DNA of 64,000 nucleotides from Branchiostoma floridae (Eukaryota > Chordata > Leptocardii > Amphioxiformes > Branchiostomatidae), in contig NC_049989.1 of NCBI RefSeq assembly GCF_000003815.2, positions 14,387,671 to 14,451,670 on the forward strand. Direction: 5' to 3'. A program made the translations under genes and the position numbers. The number at the start of each line of letters is the position of its first letter. The stretch's first letter is position 1. This document shows, piece after piece, positions 46,001 to 58,295 of the stretch. The notes beneath the pieces were generated by a model. It saw nothing but the letters and a program-made list of their open reading frames with translations. It was not told the DNA's origin and searched no databases.

Positions 46001-49000
46001 CTACCACTGAGGACAAACCTAACGAAGGCTAGTTCCTCCTTCTTAATATTCATAAATGACGCCACGCTACACAAACAATATCGCAAAATTATTTGTACCT
46101 GGCTGCCGATTTGCCTTTCTCCGCGAAGCGGCTCGCGCTCCTATAAAATCGCAGAGAAATCTCGTGGGATCTGAGTGGCTTGCCGGAGACGATTTTGAAA
46201 GTGTCTTACACATTTGAAAATGCATATATTTCGGACTCTTTTTGCTTCTGCGGTGGTACTTGATGACGATTATTATATAAATCGGGGGGAAATGACAACA
46301 AAAACGTCAGCACGGTCACCGCGGCGACTGATCAGAACTGGAGTGGGGAGGGGGGTGTCGGCGCACAACGCCGATTTTCCCAAGGCGGGTTGCGTCTCTC
46401 CAAGTCCTTGGTCTCTCTAAGCCGATGACGGACGATAGAAATCATCAGTTCATCAAAAATAACTAACTTCCGCTGATTTTCTGGAGATCTTACAAAATTT
46501 CCACGCTCTTTCTATATTTTTGAGCGCCGATTTTGGCTTACAGCGACCCACCAGTTTCTTGGGGAGAAATTGATGCGGCCGCGCCCCGGGCCTTTACCGT
46601 AAGTTTACGTGACTCGAAAGACCCACTAGTAATTTCTCTAAATAATTACCAGAAAATCTTCTTTCAAATTAGTTTTATAACGTTGTCAATATTCTTGGCG
46701 TAACTTCCGAAGACCTCTAGTAGCCTTGGTTTATCTTGCCATTTTTTTTTTTTTTTGCCAGCTGAAGGGGGAGGCGCGCGCCCGGCGCGCCTCCCCCTGG
46801 ATCCGCGCATGGCATATCATTTTAAGAAACATTATGGAGCATATGCAAATAAATGTGCAAAAACATCATATTAAGTTCTTTAAAAGTATTATAAATGGTG
46901 CTCTGTTCAATTCACATATCTAAAGGGGCAACTTCAGTTTTGGATACAGAAGCCACAATGATACAGCACCCCATATTGGCCATCCAAGGTATAACATATA
47001 ATCTTCTTTCCCATGGGAAATGCACATGCCAAGATGTACTGTGATAAAAACGCCCTCTATTGACCAGGTTCTGCACTACAGTTGTTGGGATCGTAATCAT
47101 TGCATTATGAAGGATGTCCTACATTTGGAGCTCCACCTAGGGGAATATGTAGGTACTGCACCCACCTGACTGGCGTCCTTATTCTTTGCGGAGGGGGTGG
47201 TGTTCGGGGCGGAGATTGTGGGGGGCGATCGTGAAGCCACGCTCTCTTGGAGATGTCAAAGAACTGTGGTGTTTCGCCTCTTCTTACCTAGTACATGTAT
47301 AGGCAAATTATATACAACTGATATAACCTTCATCGGCAGGCTAGAGTAACCAATATCCGTTGTCATTAAAAACAGGGTATTTAGGGCAATCAAGTTGATG
47401 TACAGTGTTTTCAAACTGTTAGAATTTTGAAAATATTGCAATTTGAAACCACTATTTATCAACTTGATTTGCCTTAATACCCTGTTCTAAAAACAATGGC
47501 TATAGGTTACCTCACAGATAAAGGTCAACTAGCATTGAATTGTGACATTCAGGTCTGGCTTAAAATTCACCCACGAAAAACTTTTAAACTTAAAGTAATC
47601 AGTTACCTACCTCATTATCTTTAAGTGGACTGTGACTCTGAAATGGCAAAAAAAACAACCTGTTAGAAATGACAAAACAATAGATAGCAAACATATATCA
47701 TACAATATACACACTATAATTTTGCCACACAAAAGTAGATAAAGATTTTGTAACTCAACCCATCTAGAAGTAAACAAGGTAACCATAACAACAACTCAAT
47801 TACAGACATCTGCTCTTTTAAGAACTGCCATTTGACATAAAACAGATATCTGGAACAGACCAACTGCAAACAGGACACCAAAATAAAGTATTGTAATTTC
47901 AAGCAAAAGTTTAAGTCAAATTAGACTGGTAACTGTTCTACATGTAGTTGCTGATCAAATTTTATTATGCACAATTTGCCAATGTGTATTTCCACCAGGT
48001 CTTTTAGTTGCCATGCAATTTCGATTTAAAAATCTTAGTTAAAATGATTGCCTCTTTCCCCCACTGTGATTTAGAGTCTATTCCAATTCACCACTCTGGC
48101 ATTTGTTGCCATAGTTTACAATTAAATCTAAACTTTGTAACCATCTGTAAATATATTTCATGATTTCCAAACATTAGAAATTCGTTTATACTTTCTAAAC
48201 ATTTCCCCATTTTCATGGAATGTTTGAAATATTCATGGCACCAATTCATGGCACCACATAACATTATACAATCATGTAATTCTTCCTACAGCATGACACA
48301 ATATTCAAAATATTTCACATTAACAAAGATGTTTTTAGTGTGCTTATGTACAGCACTTGTAGTATATGTCGAACAGGTAAAATCTATTGAGTCCATTGGG
48401 TTGCCCCCCACTACCTAATCACTATCCAGAGGGCATTAGTGTGTAAACACTCAATCATCATCCAATTAATAACACCCTATTAGGTATAATGCTGCCTGCA
48501 TGCTGATTGGTTCCCTATTAGTAGAGCAATACATTCAGTACAGCTGGCATTCCTTTGCAGGTAGGGTTACTGGGTGCGTAATTTAGATTTACTACTAGGC
48601 AGCAAAGGCATTTCATGAAGTATTATCAGTGCTATATTGGAACAGGACACTCAGAATAAGTATCCTGACTAAAATTGCACTCCCAACCATTGGGAGGGTA
48701 ATTTAGACATACTAGGCACCAAAGGCATTTCATGAAGTACTGTAAATGCAGAAATGTTCGCGGTAGATTAATGTTCACCACGAACTTAAAAGTATAAAAT
48801 CACCGCAAACATTTTCTATTATGGTATTAGACTACAGTCTATGGTTTTACCGCGAAATTAAAACCACTGCGAAAAGTCGTTTTTCCCGCTACCGCGAAAT
48901 AAAATCCCAGCAAACTTAAATGCATTTACAGTATTATCAGTGCTGTATTAGAACAGGACACCCAGCATAAGGACAATGACTAAAATTGCACTCCCAACCA

Positions 49001-52000
49001 TTGGGTGGGTAATTTAGACATACTAGGCACCAAAGGCATTTCATGAAGTATTATCAGTGAGTGACTAGTGCTGTATTGCAACAAGACAACCAGAATAATT
49101 ATAAGTAGATGTACATGTATAGCAACTTAAGTTGCCATCCCAACCAGGCCCCATACAACTTTCTCACATGGCAGCCATGATAGATAGAAGACGAGGTCTT
49201 TATTAAAGGCAACCAGACAAAACTAATTCTTAGAATCAGCTCCCATTTAGTTTTCCTCCAAACCACACAAATCTTCACAATATAAGATCAAATGATAAAT
49301 ATATTATAACTAATGTTATGCACCGAAAGATGTAGCAATTTAGAGTAGCGTAGACTGGTTTCATAGTCCCTTAAGAGTGCAAAATAAAACAGAATAATGC
49401 AAATATTTGACGGACATGCAGCCATTCTTTTATTGGTTGATTTTCTAATTTCCATGCTATCATTGGTTGAACTGCTAATTATGGTGGACAGTCAGTCTTT
49501 TGTTTTTCTCATTTAACTTGTTTTAGATCTATATGATTGTATCATGGCCGCTGCATGAGAAAGGTGTATTGTGCCTGACAGCAAGAGATTGTGTGCCACA
49601 GGCTAGACAATAAGTAGCCATGATTAGTGCCAATTACTGAGAAGACCCAGGTGAACAGGTTATGTAGAACAATGGACACCTGTGGAGACTGTAGGGGTAT
49701 GGGAATACAAGTGGGGTAAAAATGGCTGTTAGAAATAAATCATAGATAGTGGGTTCACCGTTTAGAAAATGTGTACTGGGGAAGTATAGAACCAAAACGT
49801 TTAATTTTGATTGGATATACTGTACTGAGTATACAAATGTGGGCAATATTAGTATGACATTTATGCCGTACATCACACAATATGAGGGAATAAATGATAC
49901 ATTAATCTAAAAATGTATTCTTCAAATGGCGCCGCGCACTACCATAATTCCCTTGTCTACTACAATCTTAAATCAATTTTTTTTATTCCAGATTTACTTT
50001 TTTAAGGCAAATCATTATCAAAAAGTTCAGAGGAGCATGCCATATGATTTTTTGGCAACAGAGAAAAGTGAAACTTGTTTGAAACCATTTATTGTTGACA
50101 ATATTAGGTGTGACAAATTGTTTACAAACTCCTTTATTCCAGCAATTATAATCAGTGACGCTTTTGTGCATTCAGTAAGGTGTCAACTGATCAACCTTTC
50201 TTTTTTTCAAATTCAATGGTAAAAGGCCATTTAACAATCATTTTCAATTTGAAAAGTTATCTACTCACCCAAATTTTCAACTGTCTATTTTATTTGTACT
50301 TGTGTCATTTGTGTATTCGTAATAGCTGGACATTGCTTTGTGCCTAGTAACCAAGGCAGTCACCTAGCAACCAAAACAAAACAGGTTGTATGTTACATTA
50401 ACAACATAACAAGCCTAAAATCAAAGCCTTTGATGTACCTGTTTTTAACACAACTGTCATTTAATAATGATATAGTTAAAAACTGAGAATAAGCTTGTTT
50501 GGAAACAGTCCCTTATACAAAGATGATGCACTGATTTGAACAGAGCAATACATTATTTTTTTTTGCTCACCCTTTGCTGCTCAAGTATAATTATGAAGCA
50601 CATGTACAAGTACAATACTGTTTGAGTTTGAATTTGCTGTTTTGTCTAATATGTACTACAAACGTTTGCAGCAAATGAAGTTCAAAAAATAGCTTTGACT
50701 TCTTTTATGTTTGTTCTAAACACTTAAGGTTTGGCCTAGAAAAGTAAAGGTCTTTCTAGAACATCAAGTTACCTCACACTAAACATGAGATTACCTATGT
50801 TTCTCCCTGGATGTTTTTACTGTACATGTGTTAACAATAGTGTAAAAACAACTTGGTGACACTAGCGGCCACATGTCAATGCACTGACCCTACAATCACA
50901 GACATAATAGAAAAGTCGCCGTAACTTCAATGGACAACAGTTCACATAAATATTATTCTTACAGCAAAGACGGGGCTTAGTTGTTGGATAATATTACTAA
51001 GGATGGAATGTAGGGACTATTATGGGTTGGATTAGGAAGGTATTGAGGAAGGGTTGTCAGAAAAATGTCAACGCAGATTATTTTCATAGATAACTAACCT
51101 GGCATTATAAGTCTATTGTCATTTGGTGGCTAACTTCTTTGGCTGACCTTTCTTAGGGGCGGACGGTGTTCTCTGCCAACTGGGCAATTTTTTGCCTACT
51201 AGTATATGCATCCAAGTTTAATTGGCCACAGCGGCTTCCAGGGTTGGACAAGTCCAATAGCACAATTGTCATGGGCAAGTGAAAGTGCCAATCTGGCAAG
51301 CGCCTGTCCTACCCCACTTGTCCAATCGGGCAAGAAAGATTTTTCCATGTGATTTTGATATACTTGTTACTTTTCAAAGTTATGGCCTCAAACATTGGTC
51401 AACAAAGAAAAAGAGAGGCAATTTTAAAAGAATTACATAGCTGGAAGTGAAAATGCATAAGACAAAAGTGATTTAAATTTGGTTGGGGCAAGTAAATTTT
51501 TTATGTACTTGCCCAATAGGACAAGTGAATTTTAGAAAACTTGTCCAATTCTGTCTCCTACTGTTGTATATTGTACTGTCCCCACCCAGCTAACCTCTAA
51601 CCCCACCCACTACTTTACACACCTACTGGGTGCAAAAGATTACGCCGGTGGAAGAGAGCCTGGTCAGTCCACAGTAGACTGGATGTCATATTAATAGATA
51701 CTCATATGCATGTTCATGAATTTGTCTCTTTCTCCTTCATGACACTGGGGAATAGTGTCTTAAGAAAAATGCACATTGTTGGGAATTATTTGATAGCCAA
51801 ACAAGAGATGACTGACAAGGGATCATTACAAAGGATGAAATAGAACACAAATAAAGTAACTAAAAATTTGTAATTATAGAAATACACTAAGATTACAAAT
51901 CCAATAATCTTATTTCCAGCCAAAAATGTAATCATGGTGGGTTTAAGACAAGAAGATTCATGAATCCAAAGATAGGAGTTTTGATAGAGGATAGACTTAA

Positions 52001-55000
52001 TCTTGTAGTAGTCTACAAATCACAAATACAATACGCCATCATTGATCTACTTAATAGATGATCACGACATCTTTAAATAATTGGGATCTGACAACACCCA
52101 ATTCATTATGTATTTGGCACACATATGAATTATAAAAGACTACTATAGCTGTCATCACAATATCCCATATCCACCCTGCTCGTAATTATTACCACCGCCG
52201 AGCGACAAGCAGACAATGTATGAAGTAGACCGTATTTATCGTCATTGTGCGTAAGTAAACGGTCGCCAAGGGAAAGAACGTCACTCTAATTCTAACGCAA
52301 AGGTCAGGGTATGGGACTTGTTGACAAGGCACTCTAAATTCCCATGGTCTCTCTGACTTCCAAGGCGAGGACTCTACCTAGAACAAACTTAACTCATGAC
52401 CTGCTATCAAAATGTTTAATCTAAGGTATAAAAGAAAAGCGCTGGTGTACGTGATCGGAAAAAAGGGGTATACTCCTGGTGACAAGCACCTTTGTTTCGT
52501 TGGTAAAATATTGTGTTTAATCTGACTGAAGGCAAATGCCAAATTCCATGCTCTGGACACAATGCACAAAACTGTACATTCATTGCACTAAGCAAGAGTG
52601 TAGTCTGTGTAGGACGGGCCTAAGAAGCGTGATTAAATCAGGCTAGCAAGAGTGGTGTGAAGCTAAAGAAGACTGCCTGGCGTTCAAAAACATGTCTCAA
52701 TTAAATGTATGTGTCACATACTAGAGTTTGGGATTCAGGACAATTGCAGACTGTACTAGGACAATTTGGAATCAGAGTCTCTAACATGCATTGGCATAAT
52801 ACCGGCAGTAAGACTTATACCGGCCGATCAAAAATGATGGAATTTAAAGAGATCTACACATGCAACAATAGTTATTTCTGAGGTGTGCACACTTCAGACA
52901 TCTAGGTGTCCAATACATCATTTACAAAGCATCGATAACAATGCATTCGAAGACAACAAGGCCAAAAGTTTTCAGTATCTTTTTCGGGGTAGGCAGCTCG
53001 TCGTGGGACGAACACACTGTCACATTCATTGCCAGATTTGTAGATCATAATTACACATGCTCACGGCACAAGACGAACATGATTCAACAAAAATCTTGAA
53101 TTTCTGTTGGTGACCTACAACTCATGTAAAAGTGTGAAGAACCGTTGCATAATAGCCCGGATCTACGACTGAATGGGCAAAATTGAACGTACGCAGCCAT
53201 TTTCCCGCCATTTTTATATGTACGCTAGCAGTGAAGTGTTACATCATAGCGGTTGTGACGGACAGAAGTTAAATGAAAATTCTTGACAGTATACGTCCGT
53301 TTTCTCATGACATTTTGTATGCTCATGCAGGTTTATGTTTTATGCATTTACTAACAGAAAAGGAAGGAACATCAGAGGATGTATAAAGGTACATAGCGAC
53401 AGTTAATTGTGCCGTGATTCTTCCGGCCGGTATTTTTACCCCCTCCCAACCACGCGCCCGTTCGCCGTGTAATTCCGCGGCGTGTTACAATTACAATATT
53501 GTGCTTTTAGCAGGACAAGAGTGGCAGAAAAGTTGCACAGAAGAAGTGGCAAGGGTAACCTATAACAGCAACATGTAACTGGAGAAAATGATGCGTTGAC
53601 AATTTGTCAAATCAGTATGGCTAGAGAAATCGTCGTAAACGTACCGGTATTATGCCAATGCATGTTACTACAACAAAGTGGAATCGTGATCTGTCCAAGG
53701 ATAATCTGCAGAACTAGAATCTATTCTAATTTGCAACTGGGATATGTTCTACCACTAGTAGGACAATCTGCTATTCTACTTAATACTACAAATTGGATTA
53801 CCCTAACCTAAACCCTAACCAAATCCTAGTAGAATAATGGATTGTTCCAAACCAGATCTCAATTCAAATCTATGTATAAGAGGCTATGATTCCAATCTGT
53901 TAAAGGACGAACCTCTACAAAGACATATTTGCACATGTTGTCAAAGCCTTGAAACCCTTGGACACCAGCTAGTGAGAGATGTCACACTATCATATATACT
54001 GAATTTTATTGATAATCGAGGGTGACACTTCATTACTCTTAAAGTCATAATAAGTGTAAAGGGGATGCCAAGTTGACAAATTACCAATGTCTCTTTCAGA
54101 CACTTGAAAGTTGAATATCTGTCAGCACATGTCTAAAATGCATGAAGTAAAATAAATGTTTCATACATGTAGGTCAACACAAGAAGACAAATATGACAGA
54201 AATATTATGAGTCATAAGATTGTCAAGCCTTTTCAATAGCATCAGAATGATTTATCTGCAAGAATTTGTTGAGGACAATTGGGATTGAGATAATGAAGCT
54301 GTTACGATGGCCTAATTGAAACTGGACTGTCCCTTTTAAGATGTGCAATGGGTTCCTTACTAGTAACAATGCCGAAGGTTTGTATCTGTATCCGTAGCCT
54401 AAGTATAACCACCCTCAGCTGTAGGCTTAACACACCAGCTTCGCAGGCACGCTGCGCTGCAACAGCTGGTTATATTACACTGAACGACCTGTCACACCAA
54501 ACCTTTACCTGTCTAGCTGTATTTAAAGCTATGCCTGTACTGTACTTGTTAAAGCTATGCCTGTACTGTACTTGTTAAAGCTATGCCTGTACTGTACTTG
54601 TTAAAGCTATGCCTGTACTGTACTTGTTAAAGCTATGCCTGTACTGTACTTGTTAAAGCTATGCCTGTACTGTACTTGTTAAAGCTATGCCTGTACTGTA
54701 CTTGGTGGTAACCTTGGCTCACTCACGACACAGAACCAAGCCTTTGAATACATTGACCCTCCAGAGGACAGTGCATACAAATCAGTCCTTAACACAGTCC
54801 TTTAAGGTGATTACCTTTTACCCGATCCCCTCTAACTTTCTCTAACACCTGTAATTCTTAAAGAAAGGGTGGGATTCTCCTGTTAAGGGTCAGGACCAAA
54901 CAATGGACTTGTGCGAAAGACGTGCTAAACGACACAATTTAAGTCAACAATGTGGCTTGTCACAATAGTCTTCTTGCCTTTCAACATTGCTTTTTGGGAC

Positions 55001-56130
55001 TCAGCTTTGCTGAAAGCTTCTTTTCAGAATTTCACGGTATTGCTGGCACTAATGCTTCACTTAAGGACAGGATAGGCCGATGGTTGAAAGACGGGAGATT
55101 CAAGTGGATGAACAGGTATGGCAAAACAAAAACAAAGTGCACACCTGGATACCGCATGCACTAGCGACAAAATACATGTAAGACTGGTTCAAGCAAAACA
55201 CTTTGAAACATACGCTATTCCACAAATGAAGAGATAAGGTGTCCAAGTTTTCCCTTATAAATTTTCAGTTTCACATAAATATAGTGTTGTAAAACTTTAA
55301 ACTTTAGAATTGTATCTTGTCCAATTTCTACTACTTTCTGATGCTTCAACTTGCAATACTGCCAAATCATCACCCAAATGCTAGGTGACATTATTTATCT
55401 ATGAGAGAAATGATTTTGCCTGCCTTCTTCTTGGGTTTATAAGATTTAAAGTTACTTTCTTATATCTCCATAAGAAATATATACAACGTTCTTAGATAAC
55501 AATATATTCTTGAAACAAACCAAAACATCATACCCGTCTGGCAGAGCGCGGTCTCTCGTAACTGACATATCTGTCGAACGGTATCGTAGGAATCAGTCCC
55601 GTGGAAGATGTCGGACGCCAGTCTCCGCTCCACGTGACATTAGGTCTCCCGCGTACCAACCCCTGAGCAGTCCTCGGCCGTGCGAGTTTGCGAAAGTTTC
55701 TGTCTATTCGTACCTCTTCATAACCTCTCTCTACTTGTGTAAAACTTTTCTGCAAGTCAGCCGCTTTTCTTCGTACTGTCGCACTCCGAGCTCTTTTGCT
55801 TTTCACCTGAGGTGGACCGGACATAAACGACTTCACGCTGTACAGCGAATAAGCACTTCTCGGGCGAGACTCCCGTAAGAACTGGTAGGTATCCCCGCCA
55901 CTGTCTCGTGAACGTGCGCTTCCGCCTCTACCATCCTGTACTCTCCTTACAGTTGCGCTCTTCACTCTTTCTTGCTGGTCCTTTCTCGGAGTCGAGATCC
56001 GTAGTCTATTCTCGGAAGATGTGTCAGTATGATGTTTGGCGTAGTCCACATCTGATAGGAACTTCTGGCTAAAATCATCCTTGCCTTTCTTATAGCCGTG
56101 GGACAACCACGGCAAGTTTGGGTCCAACAT
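40035..56130 (-). CDS. Proline/glutamate-rich protein with basic Ser/Arg N-terminus; 7 exons, 506 aa if it stops at 40035
   Basis: Exons: 55534-56130, 47611-47637, 47166-47263, 45447-45604, 44644-44762, 40718-41080, 40035-40193. All phases agree (1521 nt including TAA). The first exon encodes 199 residues from MLDPNLPWLSHGYKKG, with repeated basic motifs such as RPRSA, RPRTA, KSATVRR and RARSATVRR. Short exons add FFDISKRAWLHDRPP and Pro/Glu linkers. Exon 6 is a run of about seven EPTPPPR-type heptads. Exon 7 has an (EP)n run and ends PPITPAEK. The reading AAAAGGTAACA can be Arg plus stop TAA (506 aa) or a splice donor AG|GTAACA. The latter leaves phase 2, matching exon 34103-34265 of the EF-hand gene, and would give about 763 aa. 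An in-frame TGA upstream of the ATG at 56130 supports the start. I do not recognise the family; low complexity and X-boxes fit a cytoskeletal/ciliary protein. The 9-residue exon at 47611-47637 is the weakest. Confidence 0.75.
40921..41060 (-). repeat. Coding minisatellite, 21-bp units (EPTPPPR)
   Basis: About seven near-perfect 21-bp units (GGAGGGGGTGT(A/G)GGTTCCCT on the plus strand) inside exon 40718-41080. Most differences are at third codon positions. It is flanked by irregular Pro-rich sequence. Confidence 0.9.
43019..43180 (-). CDS. Candidate alternative first exon (54 aa) inside the proline-rich gene
   Basis: An ATG at 43180 opens 54 codons (MAGSIAARNLCASRKSR..., ending KIIVNLNFKVYE) that stop exactly at a donor, GAG|GTAAAT, in phase 0. 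The sequence is very basic in the middle and is not a shadow of another gene. A perfect RFX X-box lies 57-69 bp upstream of the ATG. The next minus-strand exon, 40718-41080, begins in phase 0, so joining the two is possible. That would give an isoform with a new N-terminus in front of the proline-rich repeats. The ending loosely recalls the first strand of tubulin tyrosine ligase-like proteins, but nothing else of that family was seen, so no name is given. Confidence 0.5.
43237..43249. promoter_or_regulatory. RFX X-box before the 43180 first exon
   Basis: GTTGTTTAGTAAC fits RYYNYYN(1)RRNRAC at every position and lies 57 bp upstream of the ATG at 43180. This spacing is typical of X-boxes in ciliary promoters and supports 43019-43180 as a real first exon. 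Confidence 0.55.
44310..44600. repeat. SINE-like dispersed repeat
   Basis: Shares GTG(T/A)(A/G)GTGGGTTCTTTAAC, ATTCATTTTCACCTGAGTCA and a final AACCCAGAACC block with 59245-59490. No coding sequence. It lies between exons of the proline-rich gene. Confidence 0.5.
45712..46811. mobile_element. GC-rich inverted-end element, about 1.1 kb
   Basis: CACTGGCGGATCCAGAAATT followed by GGGGGGGCGCGCACC at the left is matched by GGCGCGCGCC...CTGGATCCGCGCATG at the right. The interior has strong GC hairpins (GCGGCCGAAGGCCGCGGCCG). Target duplication is unclear. Lies in an intron of the proline-rich gene. Confidence 0.55.
48580..49080 (+). repeat. About 120-bp tandem repeat, 2.5 units, split by a MITE
   Basis: AATTTAGAcATACTAGGCAC, AAAGGCATTTCATGAAGTAT, TATCAGTGCT and GCACTCCCAACCATTGGG recur from 48580, 48700 and 49011. 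Unit 2 is interrupted at 48740-48931. Confidence 0.8.
48740..48931. mobile_element. CTGTAAATGC MITE with readable empty site, 192 bp
   Basis: CTGTAAATGCAGAAATGTTC ... TTAAATGCATTTACAG, flanked by TA. Neighbouring repeat units keep the uninterrupted target GAAGTATTATC, so the insertion point and TA duplication are proven within the window. Confidence 0.9.
50359..50371. promoter_or_regulatory. Intronic X-box match
   Basis: GTCACCTAGCAAC matches the X-box consensus exactly. It lies in the long intron between 47637 and 55534 of the proline-rich gene, with a related half site (TGCCTAGTAACC) 20 bp to its left. It may mark an internal promoter or enhancer, or be chance. Confidence 0.35.
51239..51553. 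mobile_element. TTGGACAAGT inverted-repeat element
   Basis: GGTTGGACAAGTCCAATAG at the left and AACTTGTCCAATTCTG at the right. The interior repeats TTGTCC(A/T)A and GGCAAGT motifs in both directions. No coding sequence. Confidence 0.5.
54522..54705 (+). repeat. 26-bp minisatellite, 7 copies
   Basis: The unit TTAAAGCTATGCCTGTACTG+TACTTG is repeated at 54522-54705 with no differences apart from the edges. Intronic. Confidence 0.95.
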
Positions 56131-58295
56131 TATAGCAGCTGTGTTTCAAATGCTTCAAAATTGATCTGGACACAGATAAAATTTGAGAAATCTAAAAGTT
56201 GTCATTCTTTTTAGTAGAACAGATTCAACACTACGAGATTTCACCAAATCTAAATGTGTTTGTATATTCGCTACAAAATTAGAAGTACCGTTGACACGAA
56301 TCTCAGAATACTACGATTTGAATCCAAGGAAAACGTCAACATTTTGGAGAAGCCTCTTCAGTAGGCCTTGAAGTCGAGTCCCGCCATCTTGAAAGTTCTT
56401 GAGGCCATGAGGACAACTTACGGTTACTAAGAGTTTCTTTCCTCCTTCGCTCTGTATCTGTCCGAGTCCAAACCTTGGGGGGAATTCTCTGGACACAACA
56501 GTGGCGATAAATCTTCTGCGCAATTCAGATTAATTCACTACCTCTTCCTCGGGCGAAAAGAGCCTTTTCAGGGCACTCGATATGCGATTTTCCGCTCGAG
56601 CGAGCAACACAGTTTCAAAACTCCTTTCTGGGTCACTTCAGTCTTCACGGCTTCTCGCTTGTCTTGAGACGGGCGACGACAGACGGCAGCACCTTGTAGC
56701 AGCCATAATCCCACACTTGATAAGACTTTGGCATTCTTTAATATAGAAATCCTGACTCAGCCCCGTTCTTTTGACAACAGTAACACTTCTCATTGAAAGC
56801 TGACCCCAAATATGACCCAAGGAAGGAAGTCTATTCCAAAATCATCAAAGGGGAGTAACAATTTATTTTTAGCATATTATATCAAGAATATGAGCAATAA
56901 CTGTCACAAAAGTATATGTTACAGATAATTATATTGTATACAAAAACCTTTATAGATCCGAAAATGAACAAAAGATGTCACAATCACCGTATAAGATCTG
57001 TAAGTTCTAGACGTGTCCTGTGAGTAAAATGGTATCGTCCAAAACGCACGTCACCATATTTGGGCAAGTGTTTGTTGCCTGGTTACCCCAGACGCCACCA
57101 AACCGCCCACCTGTTGCCTCACCTGGCTGAATGACGTGCCGTCGTCTTAACTTCTCTCTTTTGTGTTCTTGTGTTGTTTTTTCGTCTTACAGACTGGTAT
57201 CTATCTAATATTCGGTCAACGTATTTTTCAGGTGGATAATTTGAAGGAAATATTCTTGTAAACCGATTTTCATGTCCTTACGAAAAGACCAAATGCACAT
57301 GCTTTGTACAAGTTCTGTTGGCAAAATAAGGCAAAGAACACATGTTGACGCACGCTACTTTCAAAGTTTTGACAACTTCGAAGGAATTTCGCGCGTCACT
57401 GTTCGTTTTGACAACTTTTGAGGGAGGCGCCTTTCAAAATACGGTTGCTAGGTGGCGCATACATGTGTCTGGGCGTCTGTGGTGTTACCTAAACAACGGA
57501 GTAAAAGCGCTAACTGTTAAGACATAGATTTTGAATAATATCTCTTGATCTTTAATTTCAAGATTGTTGTTGGCTATATTTTCTTCATACATCCTTCGTA
57601 TAAACCCATTATTTGTACTGCTAACGCAAACGCTTTGACAAACACACCTCAGTTTTAATCAAAAGTTTAAACTACACGCTAAGAAGGATAAAAATTCCTT
57701 CGGTACATTTTATTTGACTTATAGCGCTGACACAACAAGAGCTAACACATCTGACCATGCGCCGGTAACATTAACTTGTACCCACCCGCAGGATCGGCGT
57801 CAGTACCTGTTTGAATAGTGTCACATTTATGGGTTGGGCTAACGTTTCCTGTCAATCAGAGTGTCTGGGTGTGGATATTAGAAGTACACATGACTCTCGC
57901 ATATTGTCACAGACATAATACCCCTGTTGCACAGCACGAAAATCGATCGGCTGACTTGTGTGTGATCTCATAGGTCACAGAACTCCGTCATAATGATATA
58001 AAAGGGTTGATTTCAGGTGAAGGGTGACGATCTGTCGATTTTAGAATTTTGTAACTTCTGCCGATCAACATTCATAAATCATAAATTTCAGTTTGATCCA
58101 CTGATTTTAAGTCCAGGAATCGAAGATAAAATTTCTGACCGCTTTTTAAGGGAATATCTGTATACTACATGTACCATAATTTGCGGAGAGGACAGAAGAG
58201 ACTCTGGACTATGCAACAAACTTTAACATGAGAACAAAAGACATGTCAGTGACACAGAAATGGGATGACTTCAAAGGCAAAATGAAGCACACAAT
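56131..58295. other. Upstream region of the proline-rich gene
   Basis: No exon was recognised. It contains a GC-richer 5' zone (56360-56660), likely promoter and 5' UTR of the gene starting at 56130. GTTGCTAGGTGGCG near 57444 resembles half an X-box. Confidence 0.35.

Noticed and set aside
55510-55878. Plus-strand ORF of 122 aa
   Set aside because: Antisense to the 199-codon first exon with ATG and donor on the minus strand.
56131-56180. An acceptor joining the 59822-63346 exon to the 56130 exon
   Set aside because: The candidate acceptor (GTGTCCAG|ATC) leads to an in-frame TGA before the ATG, and the other (ACACAG|CTGC) has the wrong phase. The ATG at 56130 is kept as a true start.
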